From Antilocapra americana (taxonomy: Eukaryota > Chordata > Mammalia > Artiodactyla > Antilocapridae), in the NCBI GenBank assembly GCA_007570785.1, contig ML661796.1:1420284-1484283 (forward strand): DNA of 64,000 nt, in the 5' to 3' direction. Each line of letters starts with the position of its first letter. Position 1 is the stretch's first letter. The translations under genes were made by a program, and so were the position numbers. Shown here piece by piece: positions 56,288-64,000 of this stretch. A model generated the notes under the pieces. It saw only the letters and a list, made by a program, of their open reading frames with translations, was not told the origin of the DNA and did not search any database.

Positions 56288-56500
56288 GGGCTTCCCAGGT
56301 GGCACTAGTGGTATAGAATCCACTTGCCAATGCAGGAGATACAGGAGATAGGAGTTTGATCCCTGGGTCAGGAAGATCCCTTGGAGGAGAAAATGGCAAC
56401 ACGTTCCAGTACTCTTGCCTGGAGAACCCCATGGACAGAGGAGCCTGGCAGGCTACACAGTCCATGGGGTCACCAGGAGTCAGACATGACTGAGCACACA
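56288..56500 (+). mobile_element. Bov-tA SINE with (TAC)n tail
   Basis: Sense copy from 'gggcttcccaggtggcacta' to 'gacatgactgagcacaca'. It contains an extra 'gatacagga' duplication near 56337-56355 and ends in a short TAC repeat (56503-56521). Confidence 0.9.
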
Positions 56501-56814
56501 CGTATTACTACTACTACTACACCTTGTTCATTTCAGGACAGAGGTGCCTGTTTAAACTCTCTTCAGAGGTACCTGTTTAAACTTTCTTCTACACGATTAA
56601 TTTCTCCATAAAGTTGTTTGTTTCTAACAGTGCTTATGCTAAGTAATGAACATTTGGATGCATATTTGGGTAAGATTTTAAAACCACTTGCTGTAGTCAT
56701 GTAAGTGGTGTGGATTCCTGATTAGCATCCTATAAACACTAATTTCCACTGGAGTGTACATTTCTGATTAGGATACTCCAAAGGAAAACTAACTGCCACT
56801 TAGTGTGTACATTA

Positions 56815-56935
56815 ACATATGTTATATTTATATTTATATGTTTATGTAAACATATTTATAACATATGTTATATGTTATATGTTTATATAAACATATTTAT
56901 AACATATGTTATATTTATATTTATAACATATATTT
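56815..56935. repeat. AT-rich minisatellite, 41-46 bp units
   Basis: Units each beginning 'acatatgttatat' start at about 56815, 56861 and 56902, with the last cut short. The units are themselves near-palindromic. Confidence 0.8.
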
Positions 56936-56964
56936 ATATTGAATGTTTTGCTTTTAATTTCATT

Positions 56965-57140
56965 ATTTTTCATTAAGTGCAAACATTAACATTTGTCAGT
57001 TTTAAGTGAACAATTTGATGTCTTAAATGTATGTAGTAGTGTAACCACTATCACAGTGATGATATAGAACGTTATCTTTCATCTCAAAATGTTTCCTCAT
57101 GCCACTGTGCAGTCAATCTCTTGATTTTTAAAGCTCATAT
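56965..57140 (-). mobile_element. Old L1 3'-UTR fragment
   Basis: 'gtgtaaccactatcacagtg', 'tatagaacgttatctttcat' and 'gtgcagtcaatctcttga' are antisense L1 motifs. Confidence 0.65.
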
Positions 57141-57163
57141 ATATTTATAAAGTTTATATATCC

Positions 57164-58148
57164 GTTGAGAAACCTGTATGCAGGTCAGGAAGCAACAGTT
57201 AGAACTAGACATGGAACAACAGACTGGTTCCAAATAGGAAAAGGAGTACGTCGAGGCTGTATATTGTCACCCTGCTTATTTAACTTATATGCAGAGTACA
57301 TCATGAGTGCTGGGCTGGAGGAAGCACAAGTGGGAATCAAGATTGCCAAGAGAAATATCAATAACCTCAGATATACAGATGACACCACCCTTATGGCAGA
57401 AAGTGAAGAGGAGCTAAAAAGCCTCTTGATGAAAGTGAAAGAGGAGAGTGAAAAAGTTGGCTTAAAGCTCAACATTCAGAAAACTAAGATCATGGCATCC
57501 GATCCTATTACTTCATGGGAAATAGATGGAGAAACAGTGGAAACAGTGTCAGACTTTATTTTTGGGGGGCTCCAAAATCACTGCAGATGGTGATTGCAGC
57601 CATGAAATTAAAAGACGCTTACTCCTTGGAAGGAAAGTTATGACCAACCTAGATAGCATATTTAAAAGCAGAGACATTACTTTACCAACAAAGGTCCGTC
57701 TAGTCAAGGCTATGGCTTTTCCAATGGTCATGTATGGATGTGAGAATTGGACGATTAAGAAAGCTGAGTTCCAAAGAGTTGATGCTTTTGAACTGTGGTG
57801 TTGGAGAAGACTCTTGAGAGCCCCTTGGACTGCAAGGAGATCCATCCAGTCCATCCTAAAGAAGATCAGTCCTGGGTGTTCACTGGAAGGACTGTGTTGA
57901 AGCTGAACCTCCAGTACTTCGGCTACCTGATGCGAAGAGTTGACTCATTGGAAAAGACCCTAATGCTGAGAAGGATTGAGGGCAGGAGGAGAAGGGGATG
58001 ACAGAGGATGAGGTGGCTGAAAGGCATCACCGACTCGATGGACATGGGTTTGGGTGGACTCTTGGAGTTGGTGATGGACAGGGAGGCCTGGAATGCTGCA
58101 ATTCATGGGGTCGCAGAGTCAGACACGACTGAGAGAATGAAATGAAGT
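57164..58148 (+). pseudogene. BovB LINE reverse transcriptase C-terminal half, broken
   Basis: Sense BovB, 5'-truncated. The frame at 57165-57593 carries RT motif B ('RRGCILSPCLFNLYAEYIM') and motif C as YTDD (57372-57383; family usual YADD), then 'EEELKSLLMKVKEE'. A G-run expansion near 57563-57570 shifts the frame. The next frame (57526-57900) continues with 'ITADGDCSHEIKRRLLLG' and 'FELWCWRRLLRAPWTARR', then a stop and another shift before the 3' end (58148). RT copies BovB RNA at the nick; this copy cannot make a full protein. Confidence 0.93.
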
Positions 58149-58165
58149 GAACTGATAGTATTAAT

Positions 58166-58820
58166 TCTTTTAAAAATGTTTTTAAATTGAGGTATAATTG
58201 ACATATAACATTGTGTAAGTTTAAACTATATAACACAATCATTTGATATATGTGTGTGTTGCAAAAGGATTATCACTGTAAATTTAGTTAACATGCATTA
58301 TCACACACAGTTAAAGTTTTTTTTTCTTGTAATGAGAATTTTATGATCTATCCTTAGCAACTTTGGAATATTCAACTCAGTATTATTGATCACCATGCTG
58401 TACAATATATCCCTATGACATTTATTTTATATGTGGAAATTTGTATCTTTTGACCACCTTTACTCATTTTGCCCATCTTCCACTCATCTTGTATTACCTC
58501 TTTTGTCATTATAATAGTCTTTTTCTGGAAGTTTATATTGTGTGATATTAATGTATTTACTCCAGCTTTCTTATGCCTGATATCAATATTTTGATGGTAC
58601 TTTTTTCCAGCCTTTACTTTTAGTCTACTTGTGAGTATGTTTTTCTTTCTTTATTCTGAGAATCACTGCAATTTTGACTGGAGAATTTAGTCCATTTATT
58701 TGTGTTTAGTGTAATTATTGGTATGGTTATATGTAGGCTTACAATTTACTATTTGTCAATTATTTGTTTCTTCTCAAGAAGTTTCTCAATTCTTCCTTTC
58801 ACATTAATTAAATATATTTT
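58166..58820 (-). mobile_element. Old L1 fragments (3'-UTR and ORF2)
   Basis: 58166-58500 carries 'aattgaggtataattgacat' and 'caccatgctgtacaatatat' (3'-UTR antisense). 58500-58820 carries 'ccagctttcttatgcctga' and 'ttttagtctacttgtgagta' (ORF2 antisense), so two L1 regions adjoin. Confidence 0.7.
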
Positions 58821-59800
58821 TGTTATTTTATTTTAATTATTTTAACATAGTTGACATACAGTATTATGTTAGTTTCAGGTGTACTACATAATGATTTGAC
58901 GTTTACATACATTATGAAATGACCACCATGATATGTCTAGTAACCATCTGTGCCCATATAAAATTATTAAAATATTTTTGATCAAATTCCTCGTGAAGTA
59001 TATCTCTGTAGCTTATTTATTTTATAACTGGAAGTTTATACTTCTTAACTATTTTCACCTATTTCATTCAGTCTCTCCTCCCCTCTGGTAAATATCTGTT
59101 CTCTGTATTTGTGAGTCTGTTTTCATTTTGTTTGTTTGTTTTTTACAGTCCACATATAAGTGAGATCATGTGGTATTCATCTTTGTCTGACATTTCACTT
59201 AGCATAATTCACTCTAGATCCATCTATGTTGTCACAAATGACAAGATTTCATTTTCTATGGCTGAGTAATATTTCATTATAATATATATGTATACACACA
59301 CACACATATATGTACTACATCTTCTTGACCCATTCCTCTGTTGATGGACACTTTGGTTGCTTCCATGTCTTGGCTATTATAAATGGTGCTGCTATGAACA
59401 TTGGAGGTACCTGTATCTTTTCAAATAACAGTTTTCATCTTTTCTGGATATATGCCCAGAAGTGGGATTGCTGGATCACATGGTAACTCTATTTTTAGTT
59501 TTTTGAGGAACGTTCATACTGTTCTCCACAGTGATGGCACCAGTTTACATTCCCACCAAAAGTGTAGGAGGGTTCCCTTTTCTCCACAACTTTTCCAGCA
59601 TTTTTTATTTGTAAACTTTTTAATGATAGCTATTCTGACCAGTGGGAGGTGATCCCTCATTGCATTTATCTGATAATTAGCACTGTTGAGCATCTTTACC
59701 TCATCGTAATCTTCATTTGCATTTCTCTGGTAATTAGTAATGCTGAGCATCTTGCTTCTACTTTAGTTTATAGGAAAAGCTGCCTAGCTCTCTTTGTGAC
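58820..59800 (-). mobile_element. L1 3'-UTR plus ORF2 C-terminus, decayed
   Basis: Antisense 3'-UTR ('gttagtttcaggtgtactac', 'gtccacatataagtgagatc', 'ctatggctgagtaatatttc') leads into the ORF2 end. The minus frame at 59514-59750 keeps '[18 protein letters not shown]', a hallmark L1 ORF2p C-terminal peptide. A 45-50 bp segment near 59656-59751 is tandemly duplicated. Confidence 0.88.
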
Positions 59801-59872
59801 ATGTGACTTATACTTCAAGGACCTGATTTTTCTCCATGCTCTCTGGTAGAGTCCCTCTCCTTTAAATTCATA

Positions 59873-60165
59873 CGCAGATGTATAGAACAGACTTGTGGAC
59901 TCTGTGGAAGAGGGCAAGGGTGGGATGATATGAGAGAATGGCATTGAAACATGTTAATTATCATATGTGAAATCAATCGCCAGCCCAGGATTGATGCTCG
60001 GGGCTGGGGCACCGAGATGACCCAGGGGGAGGGAATCGGGAGGAAGGAGGGAGGGGCGTTCTGGAGGGGGAACATATGTAAACCCATGGCGGTTTCATGT
60101 CATTGTATGGCAAAACCAACACAATAAAGTAAATAAAATTAAAAAAAAAGATAAATAAAGAAAAA
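59873..60165 (+). mobile_element. L1_BT 3' end with G-rich UTR
   Basis: 'gaacagacttgtggactctg', 'gagggcaagggtgggatga', a G-rich stretch (60025-60070), then 'tcatgtcattgtatggcaaa' and an A-rich tail. TSD 'aaattcata' at 59864-59872 and 60166-60174. A young, 5'-truncated bovine L1. Frames 59815-60087 and 59973-60173 (minus) are shadows. Confidence 0.93.
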
Positions 60166-60174
60166 AAATTCATA

Positions 60175-60780
60175 TGTTGATATGGCAGTAGTTGCTATCT
60201 GGGCCAGGGAAACTGACTTATAATTGAGTTGTGGATTGTTACTGTTGTATTATTCATATTATCTAGCAGAGACCTCTTCTAGAGAGGTTTGAGAGTTTGT
60301 GAGTTTCAGGTGGTACAGAAGGGCTGAGGGAGGGGAAGAGTTGTCAAAGGGATAGCAACCTGAAGAGAATAATTGTTAGGTCTCAAAGCTGCTCAGGATT
60401 GAGTGGATTGTGGGACTGAAGCAGCTGCCAGGATTGAGGGGGAGAAAGAGAATGGCTTCTGGTTACTGGGCAGAGGAAGGTCTAGTTTAGAAAGTTTCAG
60501 CAGGCATAGTACAGGGATGCTGACTTGAAATTCATGGTGGGCCTGGGCCTAGAATAGGCAATTCCTCTGCTTTTTCAAGCATTTACGTATGATAGGAAAT
60601 GAGCTCAACCCTCTGGAAGTGGAATAGTATGAATGAACCATAAAAGCAAGTAATCCAAAAGGTCAGAGGATGAGCTGCAGAATATAAGAATGGTGAAACA
60701 GGGATGGTCTAGAGGAGATTAAAGAGCACTTTAACCCCTAAATTGCACTGAGGTGGAAGCAAAATAGTGAATACTCTTAA

Positions 60781-60785
<5 letters not shown>
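60175..60785. other. Unrecognised, no gene seen
   Basis: About 0.6 kb, purine-rich, with no recognised repeat or gene. Confidence 0.45.
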
Positions 60786-60826
<41 letters not shown>

Positions 60827-60851
60827 TGTGTGTGTGTGCGTGTGTGCGCAC
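60786..60851. repeat. (TG)n microsatellite
   Basis: About 66 bp of TG with a few interruptions (TATG, TGCG). It forms the tail of the adjoining minus-strand SINE and is likely polymorphic. Confidence 0.95.
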
Positions 60852-61048
60852 ACTCAGTCATGTCTGACTCTTTGAGACCCTATGGACTGTAGACCACCAG
60901 GCCCCTTTGTCCATGGGATTTCCCAGGCAAGAATACTGGAGTGGGTTGACATTTCTTCCTCCGAGGGATCTTCCCTGCCCAGGGATTGAACCTGTGTCTC
61001 CTGCATTGGCAGGTGGGATTCTTTACAGCTGAACCACCAGGGAAGCCC
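60852..61048 (-). mobile_element. Bov-tA SINE
   Basis: Minus-strand copy, plus order 'actcagtcatgtctgactc' to 'accaccagggaagccc'. Confidence 0.94.
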
Positions 61049-62472
61049 CTAAACTGACTATGGATATGCTCTACTGTAGTGGACAATGTGGGGCACAGAA
61101 ACTACTGGAGAAATGAAAGCCAAGGTTTGGGCTTTAGAGGCAAAATGGTACTCTATATTCTCAATGGTGGAGGTACATCATTACTCGGAGACTGGGGGCA
61201 AGGGTAGGGGGTTGTCTTTGGAGGTTGTCTTGGGTTATGCCCTGTCACATCCCTCTTCTATCTTATTTGAGCACTTTCACTGCTTCATGTTTTATTCAAA
61301 TGGCTACCTCACATGTGTTTGTCTTTCTGCTTACTCCTTATCAGTTTCTTCAGCCCTGGCAACTTAACTTTTGTAAGTTGGCTAGTTACAGTCTGGTTGA
61401 ATTTCATTTTAATCTCATGCTTTAGGGCTACCTGGAACTTCTTCAGTGGCCACTTTTACTATTCAACACCTGACTTCTGATAAAGATACAAGACCGAATG
61501 TTTGTGTATGTTTCATATGTTTCATTATGACCTTTCATTTAGTCCTGTAGACAATCTGTGCCCTAAGGTATCCAGTCATGGTGCCAGCAGGAATGACATA
61601 CTCAATTGGAGTAACTGAGAAGAATAATAATGGTACTGTTTATATAGGTGTGGCCATAAGGTTAAAGGGAAACCAACAAATGATGTTGAAGCACCCTTAG
61701 GTGGTAACCATTATCACTCCTAAGCTTCTAGGGCCCTAGGCCTAAACGGACAAGAGAAGAGAGTAGAAAGTGTAACTGTTTGGAGCAGGCCATCACACAA
61801 GCATAAAGAGACTCTTACTCTAGGCAAAAGGATGTAGCCATCTCAGGATAAGCTAGTAGGGAGGGAGCTAGAAAGAATAAAAGCCCTGACCACATTCTCT
61901 TGATAATCTCTGTCATCTTGTCTGTGATTCCCATAGAATGAACCCAACTTGATGCCAGAAATCAAGGAAGTCCATTGATGAAGCCCATACAAAGTTAGCT
62001 TCCTGGCCAAAAAGTTGGATAAAGAAACAGCAAGCAAGTATCTGGAGGGGCATTTCTTATTGAGGTTAAGTGGCTCAACAAAAGGCCCTCTATTAAATCC
62101 AAAGAGCTCCTCTTATGAAAGTATTTCCCATAAACTTTCAAAAAATCTGTTGTCTCTTTGGCCAACAAAATTAAGAATAATAAACAAATTTTAATAGACT
62201 GACTGAATAGAATGATTCCTTATATGGAGAAAGTAATGTGTACTAACTTTTCATGGAAGAACTACATGAAATAATAATTTTACATAAAAAGATGATCTGC
62301 TTTGCAACACACATTATTGGCTGTTATAGCAGCAGTAGTACTTTTATTCACAATGCCAGCATAAAATTACAAACCAAGACTTTCTTTGTGACTTAACTGG
62401 TAACTGGACAATTAGAACGCATGGTAAACTTGGAAAACACTTTTCTGATGTTCATTCTTGCCATCTATCTGT
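61049..62472. other. Unrecognised, no gene seen
   Basis: About 1.4 kb free of recognised repeats. The plus frames 61086-61367 and 61225-61425 overlap in different frames and lack motifs. Function unknown. Confidence 0.45.
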
Positions 62473-62572
62473 NNNNNNNNNNNNNNNNNNNNNNNNNNNN
62501 NNNNNNNNNNNNNNNNNNNNNNNNNNNNNNNNNNNNNNNNNNNNNNNNNNNNNNNNNNNNNNNNNNNNNNNN
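62473..62572. other. Assembly gap (100 N)
   Basis: Exactly 100 N, a conventional size for a gap of unknown true length. The frame reported across it (62421-62603) is meaningless. Confidence 0.99.
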
Positions 62573-63795
62573 TGTACTGTCCCTTCCTTCAGGGCTCACT
62601 TAATGATGTTATGAGGAAATTTTTTTCTGTTATGTGAATTAATAAGCACTATTCTAAGCCAGAACATATACTATCCCATTGTTGCAATATCATTTGCTTC
62701 CCTGTTCTAGAAATGTCATTAAAGGCAACATAGGTCTTCTTCCAAGCTAATTAGGAAATCTAAATCTGAGTATTCATTTCATTGATGATATCTAGAAATA
62801 GATTTTTAAAGATTTAGGAAGTCCTTTGGTACCATCCCTTGAAGGGATAGTGTAATAGAAATAATCATTCATAATGAAAATAATCATCATCAAAGTCATG
62901 CTCCTTTGTTATTGAAAAGACAGCATATTCCAATACTTTGAACAATCTGGTTTAGGGAATCCAAGCCTCTTTCTCAGATCCCAAGGGTATTTTCTCTGAA
63001 CAGGAGTTCCTTACACACAAAGTATTTATGTTGGCATTTAAAGGGTGGTTTTAGCATATGCATCCTCTGGACAGGACTCAAGCTCATTTTCATGTAGTTA
63101 TACATGTAAATATTACAGTGTCTTTCCTACACAGAGAGGATATTGCCAACCCCAAATCACTCAGGCATGTTCTTAAAGATGTGCTCTTCATAATAGGGTA
63201 GGTTTCTACTATTTAACCTACATACCCTCCCTTTTTTTCTCCCTGTGATCAGTAGGCACTGGGCCAAGTAGCTTAAAAGAAGATTAAGTATCTGACCTTG
63301 GCCTTAGTGATATGATGCTTTGACTGAGCTAACTGCTTGGCCCAGTATACTCTGTCTCTGAAGAATTTCTGACAAGTTTTGGAATACAGAGAAAAGGAGA
63401 GAGGAATGGTTTAATTTGTCATTTGAAAGGTAAAGTTCTGAGATGTGGATTTGCATTTGGGAATGAGGGACATTTAGGACTCTAGCCCAGGAAAAAGGAA
63501 ATAAATACCTAATGTGCTCTGGCCAGGCTCACTTGATGTTTGCACTGGGATTTAAAGCTGAAATCCCAGGTAATAATGAACCTTTGTTTTCCTGCTTCGA
63601 CTTGTGTCTAGATCTCTCTCAGGGAACTTATGGAGAGAAAGGATGGCTAGACCAGGGTTTGTATAATTCATTTGGTTCTCTAACTTTATACCTTCATAAT
63701 GGTATCTCAATGCTAACACAACACTCTCTAATTGGAGCCAAAACTGTGGGCTGGAGAAAGCAAAATTGACTTAGCTTGAGAAATAGAAATATAAT
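62573..63795. other. Unrecognised, no gene seen
   Basis: About 1.2 kb with no recognised repeat. The 85-codon plus frame 63512-63769 shows no domain or signal peptide that I can support. Confidence 0.45.
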
Positions 63796-63799
63796 GCTT

Positions 63800-64000
63800 T
63801 AAAGACCCTGATGCTGGGAAAAACTGAAGGCAGGAGGAGAATGGGATGACAGAAGACGAGACTGGTTGGATGGCATCACCAACTCAATGGACATAAGTTT
63901 GAGCATGCTCCAGGAGATGGTGAAGGACAGGGAAGCCTGGCATGCTGCAGTCCATGGGGTCGCAGAGTCAGACACGACTGAGTGACTGAACAACAACAAC
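63800..64000 (+). mobile_element. BovB LINE 3' end, runs to window edge
   Basis: 'aaagaccctgatgctgggaa' to 'cagacacgactgagtgactg' followed by an (AAC)n tail that reaches the window edge, so its 3' TSD cannot be seen. Confidence 0.93.

Noticed and set aside
60786..60851. Regular spaced repeats as a CRISPR-like array
   Set aside because: A TG microsatellite in a vertebrate genome; no spacers.

Overview
This window is ruminant nuclear DNA, almost certainly from a bovid. The diagnosis rests on dense Bov-tA/BovA SINEs, BovB (RTE-type) LINE copies, L1_BT-like 3' ends and an artiodactyl CHR-type SINE, all on top of ordinary ancient mammalian repeats (MIR, L2, MER5, MLT1, old L1M). I cannot name the species or chromosome. 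A run of exactly 100 N at 62473-62572 is an assembly gap. I found no protein-coding gene, tRNA, rRNA or CRISPR array that I can support. Nearly every long open frame is repeat-derived or of the length expected by chance, so the window reads as intergenic or deep intronic.

Layout. 1-12.6 kb: a mosaic of an L1M 3' end, MIR, SINEs, a solitary LTR (2983-3416) and L1 remnants. 12.9-18.1 kb: the longest stretch without young repeats and the best place to look for conserved regulatory DNA. 18.1-35.8 kb: MIR and L2 relics, old L1M copies, scattered SINEs and two BovB fragments, with long unrecognised stretches. 35.8-49.7 kb: dense young insertions (BovB, dimeric Bov-tA, BovA), an MLT1 LTR, a probable mRNA 3'-end retrocopy and an exact 62-bp dispersed repeat. 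49.7-60.2 kb: a near-full-length BovB with a 5' inversion inside an MLT1 element, another LTR-like insertion, old L1s, a BovB reverse-transcriptase fragment and a young L1_BT 3' end. 60.2-64 kb: mostly unrecognised sequence, a TG microsatellite with a SINE, the gap, and a BovB 3' end at the right edge.

The story here is retrotransposition, not gene function. BovB and L1 encode reverse transcriptases, and Bov-tA/BovA SINEs (tRNA-like head plus a BovB-derived 3' part) are thought to use BovB machinery. Many insertions still carry readable target-site duplications (TSDs), so relative age can be read from nesting. Examples are L1_BT inside BovB inside MLT1, and two SINEs inside one MIR.

Most notable for follow-up are the twin-primed BovB (50077-53335), the exact 62-bp repeat (46102-46163 and 48007-48068), an inverted duplication whose two arms are SINE-filled and SINE-empty (2.4-3.8 kb), two tail-only insertions with perfect TSDs, the retrocopied mRNA tail at 37.6 kb, and a pair of diverged unnamed repeats at 36.9 and 39.3 kb. 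No new molecular system is evident.
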